Source of the DNA: Methylobacterium nonmethylotrophicum
GTDB lineage: Bacteria > Pseudomonadota > Alphaproteobacteria > Rhizobiales > Beijerinckiaceae
NCBI RefSeq assembly: GCF_004745635.1
Contig: NZ_SRLB01000001.1
Location: forward strand, 523,501-587,500
Reading direction: 5' to 3'
DNA length: 64,000 bases
Made by a program: the position numbers and the translations under genes. The notes beneath the pieces are model-generated. The model searched no databases and was not told where the DNA came from. It saw only the letters and a program-made list of their open reading frames with translations. This document shows, in pieces, positions 28,021 through 38,824 of this stretch (position 1 is the first letter of the stretch; each line of letters begins with the position of its first letter).

Positions 28021-29025
28021 TCAGAAGTGGCTGAAGGATCCGGTCCGGAAGGCGCGCGCGGCGCCGTCGGGCATGCGGAAGACCGGCGGGGCGGCGCCCT
28101 CGGTCACGGTGCCGATCACCGTCAGCGGTACGCCGGCCCGGAGGGCCGCCTCCCGGAGCGCCGGCACCGCTTCCGGGTCGGCGGCGCACAGGATCTCGTA
28201 ATCGTCGCCGCCGGTGAGCGCGGTGTCGAGGAGCGCCGGCTCCACCGCGAGGGCGGCCCGGGCCGCCTCCGAGACGGGAATGTCCGCGATCGCGACCTCG
28301 GCGGAGAGGTCGGAGGCCCGCATCATCTTGGCGAGGTCGCCGACGAGCCCGTCGGAGACGTCCATCGCCGCGTGGGCATGGGCACGCAGGGCGGAGGCCA
28401 GGGCGAGGCGGGGCCGGGGATGCAGGTAGCGGTCGACCAGGGCGGCCCGGACCGGGTAGGAGAGCCCGTCGCCCCACGAGGCGGCGGGTTTCTGCCGGAG
28501 CTTGAGGCCGAGCGCCGCGTCGCCGATGCTGCCCGAGACGAGGAGGCTGTCCCCGGCCCGGGCCGCGCCGCGCCGCACCATCGTGCCGGCCGGGACCTCG
28601 CCGAAGGCCGTGATGCCGATGAGGGTGGGGCCGGCCGCCCGCACGGTGTCGCCGCCGAGGAGCGGGCAGCTCGCGAGCGCCGCGGCCTCGCTCAGGCCGG
28701 TGCAGAATTCCGACAGCCAGGTCTCGTCCCACCCGTCCGCGAGCGCGAGGGTGAGGAGGAAGCCCCGGGGTTCCGCCCCCTTGGCGGCGAGGTCGGACAG
28801 GTTCACGCCCAGCGCCTTGCAGGCGATCGAGGCTGGCGGGTCATCCGCGAAGTAGTGGACGCCCGCCACGACCGCGTCGGTGGTCAGCACCAGGTCGTGT
28901 CCCGGACTCGGCGCGAGCACCGCCGCGTCGTCGCGCAAGCCCAGCCCGCCCTCGCCGGCGAGCGGCGCGAAGTAGCGGGCGATCAGCTCGTCTTCCGTGG
29001 GGCGGGGCAGGGCGGTGCGTGCCAT
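28021..29025 (-). CDS. thiL: Thiamine-monophosphate kinase
   Basis: A 334-residue AIR-synthase-like kinase making thiamine diphosphate from thiamine monophosphate. Family motifs: GDE-type start RPTEDELIARYFAPL, LRDDAAVL, LTTDAVVAGVHY, KALGVNLSDLAAKGAEPRG, GGDTVRAAG, MDVSDGLVGDL and GGDDYEIL. It lies 195 bases downstream of nusB in the same direction, the ribH-nusB-thiL order common in Rhizobiales, so one transcript is likely. Confidence 0.96.
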   Translation of the reverse strand: MARTALPRPTEDELIARYFAPLAGEGGLGLRDDAAVLAPSPGHDLVLTTDAVVAGVHYFADDPPASIACKALGVNLSDLAAKGAEPRGFLLTLALADGWDETWLSEFCTGLSEAAALASCPLLGGDTVRAAGPTLIGITAFGEVPAGTMVRRGAARAGDSLLVSGSIGDAALGLKLRQKPAASWGDGLSYPVRAALVDRYLHPRPRLALASALRAHAHAAMDVSDGLVGDLAKMMRASDLSAEVAIADIPVSEAARAALAVEPALLDTALTGGDDYEILCAADPEAVPALREAALRAGVPLTVIGTVTEGAAPPVFRMPDGAARAFRTGSFSHF

Positions 29026-29220
29026 CGCGGAATGTCTCGCGGAGAAGATGCGGGCGACGGGCGATCTCAGGATCAGCCCGAACCTCGGCCGACAGCGTGA
29101 AGTCTGGGCAAAGGGTGCCGCAACGATCCGACGGCGAAAAGCGGAAAATTATCCGGGGATACGGGGCGCTTCCTCTCTGCGGTGGCCGACGGCTGTCCGC
29201 GGCCACGGCCGCCCGGGCTT

Positions 29221-29718
29221 TCAGCCGGCGCGCGACCCCCCCTTGGCCGGTTCGTTGCCCGATCCTCTGGCGAAGTCGTCCGGCCGGACGGCGCGGCCGA
29301 CCTTGTCGAGCACCGCGTTGACGAGGCCGGGCTCCTCGCCCTCGTAGAAGCTGTGGGCGACGTCGACGTATTCGGAGATCGCGACCTTCACCGGCACGTC
29401 GCGGCGAAACATCACCTCGTAGGCGCCGGCCCGCAGGATCGCCCGCACCACCGCTTCCAGGCGGCGCAGCGGCCAGCCGGCCGACAGCGCCGCGTCGAGG
29501 CGCTGGTCGATCGCCCGCTGCTCCTCGACGACCCCGCGCAGGAGGTCGCGGAAGAAGGCGGTCTCGGCGGGCGGGTGCTCGACCTCGTCGATGACCTGGC
29601 CGATCCAGAACGCCTCGAACTCGGCCAGCGCGTCGATCACGCCCTTGCCGGAGATCTCCATCTCGTAGAGGGCCTGGACCACCGCGAGGCGGGCGCCGCT
29701 GCGTTCGGCGGGCTTCAT
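29221..29718 (-). CDS. nusB: Transcription antitermination factor NusB
   Basis: A 165-residue helical protein (SGARLAVVQALYEMEISG, then AILRAGAYEVMFRRDVPVKVAISEYVDVAHSFYEGEEPGLVNAVLDKV). NusB binds boxA RNA with NusE during rRNA transcription; the rRNA operon at the right edge has such a boxA. The start is one base after the ribH stop, so the two genes are translationally coupled. Confidence 0.95.
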   Translation of the reverse strand: MKPAERSGARLAVVQALYEMEISGKGVIDALAEFEAFWIGQVIDEVEHPPAETAFFRDLLRGVVEEQRAIDQRLDAALSAGWPLRRLEAVVRAILRAGAYEVMFRRDVPVKVAISEYVDVAHSFYEGEEPGLVNAVLDKVGRAVRPDDFARGSGNEPAKGGSRAG

Positions 29719-29719
29719 C

Positions 29720-30262
29720 TCACTCGGCCTCCGGGCTGCGGCGGGGGGTGAAGCCGATGGTGCGGTCCTGCCGCCCGGCCTCCTCGGCGCGGCGGAGCGC
29801 CAGCACCGCGAGGGCGGCCTCCGCCGCGCCGCCGCCCTTGTTCATCTCGGCCACGCGGGCGCGGGCCTGGGCCTGGGCCTCGGTCTCGACGGTCAGGATG
29901 CCGTTGCCGAGGGGCAGCCGCAGCATCACCGACAGGTCCATCAGGGCGCGCGCGCTCTCGCCCGCCACGATGTCGTAATGGCCGGTCTCGCCCCGGATGA
30001 CGCAGCCGAGCGCCACCACGGCGTCGTAGGGCTTGCGGGCGCGGGCGGCGGCCTCGAGAAGGATCGCCACCGTCTGCGGGATCTCGAGGGCGCCCGGCAC
30101 CGTGACGACGACGGCATCCGCGCCGGCCGCCGCGATGGCCGCCCTGGCGCCGGCGAGGAGCTCGTCGGCGATGTCCTCGTAGTAGCGGGCCTCGACGACG
30201 AGCACCCGGGCTCCGGTGAGCGGGGGGCGGTCGGCTCCGCTGTCGCGGCGTGGCGTGACCAT
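29720..30262 (-). CDS. ribH: 6,7-dimethyl-8-ribityllumazine synthase
   Basis: A 180-residue riboflavin-pathway enzyme condensing ArP with 3,4-dihydroxy-2-butanone 4-phosphate. Motifs: [42 protein letters not shown] and [15 protein letters not shown] 30262 follows AAGAAG at suitable spacing; the open frame further upstream lacks family similarity. The first 15 residues form a short hydrophilic extension. Confidence 0.95.
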   Translation of the reverse strand: MVTPRRDSGADRPPLTGARVLVVEARYYEDIADELLAGARAAIAAAGADAVVVTVPGALEIPQTVAILLEAAARARKPYDAVVALGCVIRGETGHYDIVAGESARALMDLSVMLRLPLGNGILTVETEAQAQARARVAEMNKGGGAAEAALAVLALRRAEEAGRQDRTIGFTPRRSPEAE

Positions 30263-30528
30263 GGCGAACTTCTTTTGAGTCTCGAATCGGGCGCCGGTGC
30301 GCGCGGCCGGCCTCTGGCCTCGCTGCGGTGCATCACCGGTGGGGGAGGGGAGCACTAGACCAGAAGAGGGCCCTCCCACAAGGGCGCGCGCCTCCGGAGA
30401 TCGCCGCTTCTTGCAAACGGCCCGCAATCCGGTCATCCCGAGCGCCGGGGGCGGGATGCCGCAGGCGGCAGCCTAGACCTGACAACTCCGACACTTGCCG
30501 CAACGAAATCGGCCGGGAGGAAAAGGAC

Positions 30529-31836
30529 GTGACGACCGACGACATCGAAGCCCGCACCATCAGGCGCGTCAGCTGGCGCCTGATCCCGTTCCTGATCGTC
30601 TGCTACTTCGTGGCCTATCTCGACCGTGTCAATGTCGGGTTCGCCTCGCTGAGCATGAACCGCGACCTCAACATCTCGGCCACCGCCTACGGCCTCGGCG
30701 CCGGGCTGTTCTTCATCACCTACTTCATCTTCGAGGTGCCGTCGAACCTGGCGCTCGAGAAATTCGGGGCGCGGCGTTGGATCGCCCGCATCATGCTGAG
30801 CTGGGGCCTGATCTCCGGCGGCATGGCCTTCATCGGCGGCGAGGTCAGCTTCTACATCATGCGCCTGCTGCTCGGCGCGGCCGAGGCCGGCTTCTTCCCG
30901 GGCATCATCTTCTACCTGACGCTCTGGTATCCGGCGGCCTACCGGGCCCGCATCGTCTCGCTGTTCATGGTGGCGATCCCGCTCTCGAGCGTCATCGGCT
31001 CGCCGATCTCCGGCCTGCTCCTCGAGCTCGACGGCGTGCTCGGCTTCAAGGGCTGGCAGTGGCTCTACGTGATCGAGGCGCTGCCGGCGGTGATCCTGTC
31101 GGTCATGACCTACTTCTACCTCACCGACCGGCCGGCCGACGCCAAGTGGCTCGCCGCCGACGAGCGCGCCTGGCTCGAGCGGACGCTCGCCGCCGAAGCC
31201 GCCCGCAACCCGCGCCAGGGCCACGTGCCGCTGACCCAGGAGATCCTCAACCCGCGGGTGCTCGCCATCGCGGTCGTGTATTTCGGGGCCGTCGCGCTGC
31301 TCTACGCCTTCGGCTTCTTCCTGCCGCAGATCTTCAAGGCGTTCGGGCTCACCAACGCCCAGACCGGCTTCGTGATGATCATCCCTTACGCCGTCGGCAC
31401 CGTCGGCATGCTGTGGTGGGGCCGGCGCTCGGACGCCAAGCGCGAGCGGCGCTATCACCTCGCGGCGGCGCTCGCCTGCGCGTCGCTCTGCACCGTCGGG
31501 GCGGCGCTGGTCGGTGACCCGATCGTCAAGGTGATCCTGTTCTCGGGCGCGGCGCTCGGCATCTTCGGGGCCCTGCCGATCACCTGGACGCTGCCGACCG
31601 AGACCCTGTCGGGGGCGGCCGCCGCCGGCGCCATCGCGGTGGTGAACTCGATCGGCAACCTGTCGGGCTTCGTCGCCCCCTACGCCGTCGGCGCGATCAA
31701 GGACTGGACCGGCAGCTTCACCGGCGGCCTGCTGCTCATCGCCTGCGCGGGCATCGTCGGGATGATCACGGTCCTGCGCCTGAGCCACAGCAGCGCACCC
31801 GCGGTGCCCGGCCGCGTCGGCGCCCCGGCGGAGTAG
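30529..31836 (+). CDS. MFS transporter, anion:cation symporter type
   Basis: A 435-residue, twelve-helix transporter of the ACS group that imports organic anions such as tartrate, phthalate-like or sugar acids; the exact substrate is unclear. Motifs: RLIPFLIVCYFVAYLDRVNVGFA in helix 1 and EVPSNLALEKFGARRWIARIM in the helix 2-3 loop. Starts at GTG with GGGAGG about nine bases upstream. It stands alone between ribH and petA. A hairpin follows. Confidence 0.85.
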   Translation: MTTDDIEARTIRRVSWRLIPFLIVCYFVAYLDRVNVGFASLSMNRDLNISATAYGLGAGLFFITYFIFEVPSNLALEKFGARRWIARIMLSWGLISGGMAFIGGEVSFYIMRLLLGAAEAGFFPGIIFYLTLWYPAAYRARIVSLFMVAIPLSSVIGSPISGLLLELDGVLGFKGWQWLYVIEALPAVILSVMTYFYLTDRPADAKWLAADERAWLERTLAAEAARNPRQGHVPLTQEILNPRVLAIAVVYFGAVALLYAFGFFLPQIFKAFGLTNAQTGFVMIIPYAVGTVGMLWWGRRSDAKRERRYHLAAALACASLCTVGAALVGDPIVKVILFSGAALGIFGALPITWTLPTETLSGAAAAGAIAVVNSIGNLSGFVAPYAVGAIKDWTGSFTGGLLLIACAGIVGMITVLRLSHSSAPAVPGRVGAPAE

Positions 31837-31845
31837 GGCGTGAGA

Positions 31846-31882
31846 GCACCCGGGACGGCCGGCGGCCGGTCGTTCCGGGTGC
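31846..31882 (+). terminator. Hairpin after the MFS gene
   Basis: Outer arms gcacccgg (31846-31853) and ccgggtgc (31875-31882) enclose a GC-rich inner region that can also pair (ggccggcggccgg). No T-run follows. Between here and petA (about 250 bases) no other gene is seen; it should hold the petABC promoter. Confidence 0.4.
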
Positions 31883-32134
31883 ACCGCAACACACTCGCGG
31901 GAAATCTGGAATTCCTCCGGATCAGCCGCCCTTTTCGCCCTTTATTCCGGGGCTTGGCCGTGCAAGAGAGCGACCCGTGCGGCGACGCCCGGTCGCATTG
32001 CAGCCACGCGCGGGGAGGTGTTTCGGTCCGGCAGGACCGGGGACCGACAACCCCGCCGACCCTTTCGGGCGGGTCCCAGCCGCGCACCCGCGGCGGCCCG
32101 CCGTCGTCAACGAATCTCTCGGGAGAGCCGGAAC

Positions 32135-32698
32135 TTGGCCACCACCGCCGCCCCCTCCGACGCCGCGCATCCCCACGGCGCGACCCGCCGGGACTTCCTG
32201 TTCCTCGCCACCGGCGCGGGTGCCGTGGTCGGGGCCGCCGCCCTGGCCTGGCCCTTCGTCGCCTCGATGGCTCCCGACGCCGAGACCATCGCGGCCGGCG
32301 CGCCGATCGACGTCGACCTCTCGCCGATCGCCGACGGCCAGATCATCAACGTGTTCTGGCGCGGCAAGCTGATCTTCGTGCGCCACCTCACCGAGAAGGA
32401 AGTCGCCGACATGAAGGCGACGCCTCCCGGCGGCATGATCGACCCGGCGCCGTTCCTGGGCCGCGTGAAGGAGGGCCACGAGCGCTGGCTCGTCGCCTAC
32501 GGCAACTGCACCCATCTCGGCTGCGTGCCGATCGCCAACGCCAACGGCCACGAGGGCTGGGGCTGCCCCTGCCACGGCTCGCAGTTCGACGCGCTGGGCC
32601 GCGTCATCCGGGGCCCCGCCCCGATCAACCTGCCGATCCCGCCCTACGCCTTCCAGGGCGACACCAAGGTCCGCATCGGCGAAGGCGCCACCGCCTGA
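32135..32698 (+). CDS. petA: Ubiquinol-cytochrome c reductase Rieske iron-sulfur subunit
   Basis: A 187-residue Rieske protein with a twin-arginine signal-anchor ([21 protein letters not shown]) and the 2Fe-2S motifs CTHLGCVP and CPCHGSQFD. It carries electrons from ubiquinol to cytochrome c1 in the inner membrane/periplasm. No ATG gives a family-length product; TTG 32135 with GGGAGA eight bases upstream gives the usual [13 protein letters not shown] start, so I prefer it over the 226-residue frame from 32018. petB follows after 41 bases. Confidence 0.93.
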   Translation: MATTAAPSDAAHPHGATRRDFLFLATGAGAVVGAAALAWPFVASMAPDAETIAAGAPIDVDLSPIADGQIINVFWRGKLIFVRHLTEKEVADMKATPPGGMIDPAPFLGRVKEGHERWLVAYGNCTHLGCVPIANANGHEGWGCPCHGSQFDALGRVIRGPAPINLPIPPYAFQGDTKVRIGEGATA

Positions 32699-32739
32699 TT
32701 GACGCCGATCGTGAAGCAACGCCAGACGCGGGCTGCCCC

Positions 32740-34026
32740 ATGAGCGCACACGCCACCACCTACATCCCGAAGAGCCGCATCGCGAAGTGGTTCGAGGCCC
32801 GGCTGCCGATCGTCGGCCTGGTCCATTCCTCGTTCATCGCCTTCCCGGTTCCGCGGAACCTGAACTACTTCTGGACCTTCGGCGCGATCCTGATCGTGAT
32901 GCTGGGCTCCCAGATCATCACGGGCGTCTGGCTCGCGATGCACTACCAGCCCTCCGCCACCGAGGCGTTCAACTCCGTCGAGCACATCATGCGCGACGTG
33001 AACTACGGCTGGCTCCTGCGCTACATGCATGCCAACGGCGCCTCGATGTTCTTCATCGCGGTCTACGTGCACATGTTCCGCAACCTCTATTACGGGTCCT
33101 ACAAGGCCCCGCGGGAGGTGCTCTACATCCTCGGCGTGATCATCTACCTCCTGATGATGGCGACCGCGTTCCTCGGCTACACCCTGCCGTGGGGCCAGAT
33201 GTCGTTCTGGGGCGCCACCGTCATCACCAACATCCTGGCGGCGATCCCGATCGTCGGCGACACGATCCAGAGCCTGCTCTGGGGCGGCTACTCGGTCGGC
33301 AACCCGACCATCAACCGCTTCTTCTCGCTGCACTACCTCCTGCCGTTCATGATCGCCGGCGTCGTCGTCCTGCACGTCTGGGCGCTGCACGTCACCGGCC
33401 AGAACAACCCGACCGGCATCCCGATCAAGTCGGGCAAGGACGCCGTGCCGTTCACCCCCTACGCGACCATCAAGGACGTGTTCGCGGTGGTGGTGTTCTT
33501 CGTCTTCTTCGCCTACTGGATCTTCCTGCAGCCGAACTACCTCGGCCACGCCGACAACTACATCCCGGCGAACCCCGCCGTGACGCCGGCGCACATCGTG
33601 CCCGAGTGGTACTTCCTGCCCTTCTACGCCATCCTGCGGGCGGTGCCGGACAAGCTCGGCGGCGTGATCCTGATGTTCGGCGCCGTGATCATCCTGGCGC
33701 TGGCGCCCTGGCTCGACACCTCGCGGGTCCGCTCGGCCAACTACCGGCCGATCTACCGCCAGTTCTTCTGGGTCTTCATCTTCTGCTGCTTCCTGCTCGG
33801 CTGGCTCGGCTCGAAGCCCCCGGAGGGCGGTTACGTCCTGGCGGCCCGCATCGCAACGATCTACTACTTCGCCCACTTCCTGATCGTGATGCCGCTGGTC
33901 GGCCTGTTCGAGACGCCCAAGCCCCTCCCGGGCTCGATCCTCGAGAGCGTCACCGGCCCGGGCAAGCAGGTCGGCTCGTCCGGCATGCCGGCCGGCGCCG
34001 CCGCGGCCCCGCCGACCAAGGGCTGA
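32740..34026 (+). CDS. petB: Cytochrome b of the bc1 complex
   Basis: A 428-residue eight-helix cytochrome b with histidines for the two b hemes ([38 protein letters not shown]) and the quinol-site [13 protein letters not shown]. It is full length and separate from cytochrome c1. The C-terminus has a short Gly/Pro/Ala tail. petC follows 86 bases later. Confidence 0.97.
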   Translation: MSAHATTYIPKSRIAKWFEARLPIVGLVHSSFIAFPVPRNLNYFWTFGAILIVMLGSQIITGVWLAMHYQPSATEAFNSVEHIMRDVNYGWLLRYMHANGASMFFIAVYVHMFRNLYYGSYKAPREVLYILGVIIYLLMMATAFLGYTLPWGQMSFWGATVITNILAAIPIVGDTIQSLLWGGYSVGNPTINRFFSLHYLLPFMIAGVVVLHVWALHVTGQNNPTGIPIKSGKDAVPFTPYATIKDVFAVVVFFVFFAYWIFLQPNYLGHADNYIPANPAVTPAHIVPEWYFLPFYAILRAVPDKLGGVILMFGAVIILALAPWLDTSRVRSANYRPIYRQFFWVFIFCCFLLGWLGSKPPEGGYVLAARIATIYYFAHFLIVMPLVGLFETPKPLPGSILESVTGPGKQVGSSGMPAGAAAAPPTKG

Positions 34027-34112
34027 GATGCCCGGAGGGGCGGGCGCCGCGCGCGCCCGCCCCGCCTCACGACCGCTAAGCACTAACGACGCCGCAAGGG
34101 GCATCGAGGGGA

Positions 34113-35009
34113 ATGATCAGAACACGCGCTCTCGCGGCAGCCTTACTCGCCGCGTTCCTGTCGGCCGGCGCCGCCTCGGCGGAGGAGCACGGGCCGCTGC
34201 CGTCCCGCGAGAAGTGGACCTTCTCGGGGATGTTCGGCACCTTCGACCAGGCGCAGCTGCAGCGCGGCTTCCAGGTCTACCGCGAGGTCTGCTCGAACTG
34301 CCACAGCCTGAACTACATCCGCTTCCGCAACCTGGAGGAGGAGGGCGGGCCCGACTTCTCCGCCGCCCAGGTCAAGGCGCTGGCGGCGGAGTACAAGGTC
34401 AAGGACGGCCCGAACGATTCCGGCGACATGTTCGAGCGGCCCGGCCGCCCGGCCGACAAGATCCCGGCGCCGTTCCCGAACGAGCAGGCCGCGGCCTCCG
34501 CCAATGGCGGCAAGGCGCCGCCGGACCTGTCGCTGATGGCCAAGGCCCGCACCTTCGCCCGCGGCGGCCTGTGGTTCATCGTCGATTGGCTGCCCTTCAT
34601 CGGCTACACCGAGCAGGGCCCGGACTACATCCACGCGCTCCTGAACGGCTACAAGGACGAGCCGCCGAAGGACGTGACCGTGCCGGAGGGCGGCCACTAC
34701 AACGAGTACTATCCGGGCCACGTCATCGCGATGCCCAAGCCCCTCAGCGACGGTCAGGTGACCTACGCCAAGGGCGCCGACGGCAAGCCGGTCGTGCCTG
34801 AGACGCTCGACCAGTACTCGCGCGACGTCACCGCCTTCCTGATGTGGACCGCCGAGCCGCACCTGCTGGCGCGCAAGCAGCTGGGCCTGCGGGCGATCCT
34901 GTTCCTGATCGTGCTGGCCGGCCTGCTCTACTACGTGAAGAAGAAGATCTGGTCGGACGTCGGCGGCGAGACCCACGGGCTGCAGCCCGAGCTGCACAAG
35001 ACGAGCTGA
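34113..35009 (+). CDS. petC: Cytochrome c1 of the bc1 complex
   Basis: A 298-residue periplasmic heme protein: Sec signal peptide (RTRALAAALLAAFLSAGAASA), heme attachment CSNCHS near residue 66, a distal methionine candidate in GHVIAMPKPL, and a single C-terminal anchor (AILFLIVLAGLLYYVKKKIW). Third gene of petABC, followed by a strong terminator. Confidence 0.96.
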   Translation: MIRTRALAAALLAAFLSAGAASAEEHGPLPSREKWTFSGMFGTFDQAQLQRGFQVYREVCSNCHSLNYIRFRNLEEEGGPDFSAAQVKALAAEYKVKDGPNDSGDMFERPGRPADKIPAPFPNEQAAASANGGKAPPDLSLMAKARTFARGGLWFIVDWLPFIGYTEQGPDYIHALLNGYKDEPPKDVTVPEGGHYNEYYPGHVIAMPKPLSDGQVTYAKGADGKPVVPETLDQYSRDVTAFLMWTAEPHLLARKQLGLRAILFLIVLAGLLYYVKKKIWSDVGGETHGLQPELHKTS

Positions 35010-35031
35010 CGACCAGGCTCATGCACCGCTC

Positions 35032-35060
35032 AGAGGCCCCGAGAGGGGCCTCTTTCGTTT
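35032..35060 (+). terminator. Intrinsic terminator after petC
   Basis: Stem gaggcccc/ggggcctc with loop gaga, followed by tttcgttt. Confidence 0.85.
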
Positions 35061-35081
35061 GACGACGGACAGGAGAACCCC

Positions 35082-35960
35082 ATGGCCAAGGCCGTGCTCG
35101 GAGTGATCGGCGGGTCGGGCGTCTACGACCTGCCCGGGCTGGAGGACGTGCGGGAGGAGCGGGTGACCTCGCCCTGGGGCGAGCCGTCGGACGCCCTGCG
35201 CATCGGCCGGATCGGGCAGACGCCCGTGGTGTTCCTGGCCCGCCACGGCCGCGGCCACCGGCTCTCGCCGTCCGGCATCGACTACCGGGCCAATATCGAC
35301 GTGCTCAAGCGCGCCGGCGTCACCGACATCGTGGCGCTCTCGGCCTGCGGCTCGTTCCGGCAGGAGCTCTATCCGGGCCTGTTCGTGCTCGTCGACCAGT
35401 TCGTCGACCGCACGGTCGGCCGCGCCTCGTCGTTCTTCGGCAATGGCTGCGTCGCCCACGTCTCGATGGCCCATCCGGTCGGCCCGGGGCTGCAGGCGCG
35501 CATCCAGGCGGCGGCGGAGGCCGAGGAGATCGCGGTCCGCAAGGGCGGCACCTATGTCTGCATGGAGGGGCCGCAATTCTCCTCCTACGCCGAGTCGCTG
35601 ACCTACAAGGCGCAAGGGTACGACGTGATCGGCATGACCAACATGCCGGAGGCCAAGCTCGCCCGCGAGGCCGAGATCACCTACGCCACCATCGCGATGG
35701 TGACCGACTTCGACTGCTGGCACCCGGAGCACGGCGCCGTCGACGTCGCCTCCGTGGTGGCGGTGGCCCGCGCCAACGCCGCCAAGGCCGCCCGCCTGGT
35801 GAGCCGGCTCGCCCGCGACCTGCCCGCGGAGCGCGAGCCCTGCCCGGCGGGCTCCGACCGGGCCCTCGACGGCGCGATCATGACCGCCCCGACCCACCGC
35901 GACCCGGCCCTGATGGCCAAGCTCGACGCGGTCTGCGCCCGGGTGTTGGCGGAGGCGTGA
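35082..35960 (+). CDS. mtnP: S-methyl-5'-thioadenosine phosphorylase
   Basis: A 292-residue purine nucleoside phosphorylase-family enzyme splitting 5'-methylthioadenosine in methionine salvage. Motifs: VIGGSGVYDLPGL, FLARHGRGHRLSP, YRANIDVLK, CMEGPQFSSYAESLTYK and IGMTNMPEAKLAREAEI. ATG follows AGGAG. It sits between two intrinsic terminators, so it is probably a single-gene unit. Confidence 0.94.
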   Translation: MAKAVLGVIGGSGVYDLPGLEDVREERVTSPWGEPSDALRIGRIGQTPVVFLARHGRGHRLSPSGIDYRANIDVLKRAGVTDIVALSACGSFRQELYPGLFVLVDQFVDRTVGRASSFFGNGCVAHVSMAHPVGPGLQARIQAAAEAEEIAVRKGGTYVCMEGPQFSSYAESLTYKAQGYDVIGMTNMPEAKLAREAEITYATIAMVTDFDCWHPEHGAVDVASVVAVARANAAKAARLVSRLARDLPAEREPCPAGSDRALDGAIMTAPTHRDPALMAKLDAVCARVLAEA

Positions 35961-36020
35961 TTTCCGCCGGCGCCCGCGGGCGGGCGTCTGCAAAAGACCC
36001 GATCACCCCTGGCGTTTCCG

Positions 36021-36050
36021 CGGGCTGCCTTTTAACAAGGCAGCCCGTTT
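36021..36050 (+). terminator. Intrinsic terminator after mtnP
   Basis: 11-bp stem cgggctgcctt/aaggcagcccg with loop ttaac, followed by ttt and a T-rich stretch; 60 bases after the mtnP stop. Confidence 0.85.
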
Positions 36051-36074
36051 CGCTTTGGCAACTCCTCTCCCGCA

Positions 36075-36677
36075 ATGACCGACACCCCCCTCCGCGCCGG
36101 CCGCGTCGACCGGCGCACCGCCGAGACCGACGTCAGCGTCGCGCTCACCCTCGACGGCACCGGCCGGGCCAGCATCGCGACCGGGGTCGGCTTCCTCGAC
36201 CACATGCTCGAGCTGCTCGCCCGGCACGCGCTGTTCGATCTCGAGGTCAAGGTGACGGGCGACCTCCACGTCGACCAGCACCACACGACCGAGGATTGCG
36301 GGATCGCGCTGGGCCAGGCCTTCGCCCAGGCGCTCGGCGACAAGCGCGGCATCCGCCGCTACGCCGACCTGCATCTGCCCATGGACGAGGCACTGACACG
36401 GGTCGCCGTCGACATCTCGGGGCGGCCGTTCCTGGTGTTCCGGACCCAGTTCGCCCGCGAGAAGATCGGCGCCTTCGACACCGAGCTGGTGCGCGAGTGG
36501 TTCCAGGCCTTCGCGATGAATGCCGGGATCACGCTCCACGTCGAGACGCTGTACGGCGACAACCAGCACCACATCGCCGAGAGCTGCTACAAGGGGCTGG
36601 CACGTGCCTTGCGCCACGCGGTCGAGGTCGATCCCCGCGAGGGCGGCCGGGTGCCATCGACGAAGGGCTCGCTCTAG
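36075..36677 (+). CDS. hisB: Imidazoleglycerol-phosphate dehydratase
   Basis: A 200-residue single-function HisB (no phosphatase domain), catalysing the sixth step of histidine synthesis. Metal-binding histidine motifs: [61 protein letters not shown]. First gene of the histidine cluster, which runs on to hisE. Confidence 0.96.
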   Translation: MTDTPLRAGRVDRRTAETDVSVALTLDGTGRASIATGVGFLDHMLELLARHALFDLEVKVTGDLHVDQHHTTEDCGIALGQAFAQALGDKRGIRRYADLHLPMDEALTRVAVDISGRPFLVFRTQFAREKIGAFDTELVREWFQAFAMNAGITLHVETLYGDNQHHIAESCYKGLARALRHAVEVDPREGGRVPSTKGSL

Positions 36678-36729
36678 AGTTGCAGGACGCCAAGACCGAC
36701 CTCTGCATGCGGATCCCGGGGGAGACCGG

Positions 36730-37221
36730 ATGACCACCTACACCCTGCACGTGCCCGACGAGGTCGATCCCGCCGAGCCGGAAGCCCTCGACCGCGCCAA
36801 GCTGGTGCCGGACGCCTTCGTGTGGCCGGCCTTCTGGTTCACGGCCCTGTGGTTCTTCTGGCATCGGCTCTGGCTCGCCGGACTGGTCGTGCTCGCCGCG
36901 GAGGTCGTCGTCTGGGCCGCCGGCCTCGCCCTGGGGTTGAGCCCGGCGGCCGGCTTCGTGATCGCGCTGCTGCTCTCCTGGCTGATCGGGCTCGAGGCCT
37001 CGTCCCTGCGGCGCTGGACCTACGCCCGCACCGGCCGCCCGATCCGCGACGCGGTCACGGCCTCCGACGCCAAGGAGGCCGAGGTGAAGTTCGTCGCCCG
37101 CTGGCTGCGGGAGGAGGGCGCGCGCCTCGGCTCCGCCCCCGCCCGGCCGGCGACGCCGGCGAACGCCCGCGCCGAGAGCCCGGCGCTCGGCCTGTTCCCG
37201 GAGGCGCAGAGCCACCGGTGA
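36730..37221 (+). CDS. DUF2628 membrane protein
   Basis: A 163-residue protein with the DUF2628 core: [29 protein letters not shown], then two more hydrophobic segments and [19 protein letters not shown] 36730 overlaps gga-tga context after hisB by 52 bases. The gene commonly sits between hisB and hisH in Rhizobiales; its role is unknown. Confidence 0.85.
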   Translation: MTTYTLHVPDEVDPAEPEALDRAKLVPDAFVWPAFWFTALWFFWHRLWLAGLVVLAAEVVVWAAGLALGLSPAAGFVIALLLSWLIGLEASSLRRWTYARTGRPIRDAVTASDAKEAEVKFVARWLREEGARLGSAPARPATPANARAESPALGLFPEAQSHR

Positions 37222-37285
37222 GCGCCGCAACCGACCCGTCATCCGTTCCGTCGATCCGGAACACCGCGACCCGGGAGGACCGTCC

Positions 37286-37945
37286 GTGAGCGCGGACACC
37301 GTCGCCATCATCGATTACGGCTCCGGCAACCTGCACTCGGCCGCCAAGGCCTTCGAGCGCGCCGCCCGCGAGACCGGGACCGACGCCCGCATCGTCGTCA
37401 CCTCCGACCCCGACGCCGTGGCCGCGGCCGACCGGGTCGTGCTGCCGGGCGTCGGCGCCTATGCCGATTGCCGGCGCGGGCTCGACGCCGTCTCCGGCAT
37501 GGTCGAGGCGATGACGGAGGCCGCCCATGGCCGCGGCCGGCCGTTCCTCGGCATCTGCGTCGGCATGCAGCTGCTGGCGAGCCGCGGCCTCGAATACGAG
37601 GTCACGCCGGGCCTCGGCTGGATCCCCGGCGACGTCGCGGCGATCCGGCCGGCCGATCCGGGCCTCAAGGTGCCGCATATGGGCTGGAACACGCTCCAGG
37701 AGCGCTTAGCCCACCCGCTCCTCGACGGCATCCCGACGGGAGCGGGGGGCCTGCACGCCTATTTCGTGCACAGCTACGCGCTCGCGCCGGCGGAGCCCGG
37801 CGACGTGGTGGCGACCGCCGATTACGGCGGCGCGGTCACCGCGATGGTCGCCCGCGGCACCATCGCCGGCACCCAGTTCCATCCCGAGAAGAGCCAGACC
37901 CTCGGGCTGCGGCTGATCGGCAACTTCCTGCGCTGGCGGCCCTGA
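37286..37945 (+). CDS. hisH: Imidazole glycerol phosphate synthase, glutaminase subunit
   Basis: A 219-residue class I glutamine amidotransferase: [11 protein letters not shown] start, nucleophile in [11 protein letters not shown], and the His-Glu pair in [10 protein letters not shown]. It supplies ammonia to HisF. GTG start with GGGAGGAC upstream. Confidence 0.96.
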   Translation: MSADTVAIIDYGSGNLHSAAKAFERAARETGTDARIVVTSDPDAVAAADRVVLPGVGAYADCRRGLDAVSGMVEAMTEAAHGRGRPFLGICVGMQLLASRGLEYEVTPGLGWIPGDVAAIRPADPGLKVPHMGWNTLQERLAHPLLDGIPTGAGGLHAYFVHSYALAPAEPGDVVATADYGGAVTAMVARGTIAGTQFHPEKSQTLGLRLIGNFLRWRP

Positions 37946-37992
37946 CGGCGGCGCCCCGCCCTCCACGAACTCAAGCCCTGCGGTGACGACGC

Positions 37993-38769
37993 GTGATCCT
38001 GTTTCCGGCCATCGATCTCAAGGAAGGGCGCTGCGTCCGCCTCGTGCAGGGCGACATGGCGCAGGCGATCGTCTTCAGCGACGATCCGGCGGCGCAAGCC
38101 GCGACGTTCCAGGAGCAAGGCTTCTCCTGGCTCCACGTGGTCGACCTCGACGGCGCCTTCGCGGGCGCGCCGATGAACGCGGCAGCCGTCGACGCGATCC
38201 TGGCCGCCGTGACGATCCCGGTGCAGCTCGGCGGCGGCATCCGGGAGATGCGCACGGTCGAGGGCTGGCTCGCCAAGGGCGTCAGCCGCGTCATCATCGG
38301 CACCGCCGCCGTGAAGGACCCGACCTTCGTGCGCGAGGCGGCGCGCCGCTTTCCCGGGAGGATCGCCGTCGGCATCGACGCCAAGGACGGGCGCGTCGCG
38401 GTCGAGGGCTGGGCCAAGACCTCGACGGTCACGGCAGAGGAACTCGGGCGCCGGTTCGAGGATGCCGGCGTCGCCGCGATCATCTACACCGACATCGCCC
38501 GCGACGGCATCCTGAAGGGCCTCAACATCCCGATGACCCTGGGCCTCGCCCAGGCGGTGAAGATCCCGGTCATCGCCTCCGGCGGGCTGGCCTCGATCGA
38601 GGACGTCCATCGCCTCCTCGAGCCGGACTGCGCGGGGCTTGCCGGCGCGATCACGGGCCGCGCCCTCTATGACGGCCGCATCGACCCGAAGGAGGCGCTC
38701 GCCGCCATCGCGCGGGCGAAGGGAGCACAGGCCAGGAGCCAGGCCGCAACGACCCAGCCGGCCGGCTGA
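37993..38769 (+). CDS. hisA: ProFAR isomerase
   Basis: A 258-residue beta/alpha barrel enzyme (1-(5-phosphoribosyl)-5-[(5-phosphoribosylamino)methylideneamino]imidazole-4-carboxamide isomerase). Motifs: [18 protein letters not shown] with the catalytic Asp, [27 protein letters not shown] and [11 protein letters not shown] start. The C-terminal dozen residues are a loose Gln/Ala tail. Confidence 0.96.
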   Translation: MILFPAIDLKEGRCVRLVQGDMAQAIVFSDDPAAQAATFQEQGFSWLHVVDLDGAFAGAPMNAAAVDAILAAVTIPVQLGGGIREMRTVEGWLAKGVSRVIIGTAAVKDPTFVREAARRFPGRIAVGIDAKDGRVAVEGWAKTSTVTAEELGRRFEDAGVAAIIYTDIARDGILKGLNIPMTLGLAQAVKIPVIASGGLASIEDVHRLLEPDCAGLAGAITGRALYDGRIDPKEALAAIARAKGAQARSQAATTQPAG

Positions 38770-38824
38770 GGCGGACGGGCTCGCCTCGTGATAGAAGGGC
38801 GGCTTCCCGGAGGCGTGAGACGAC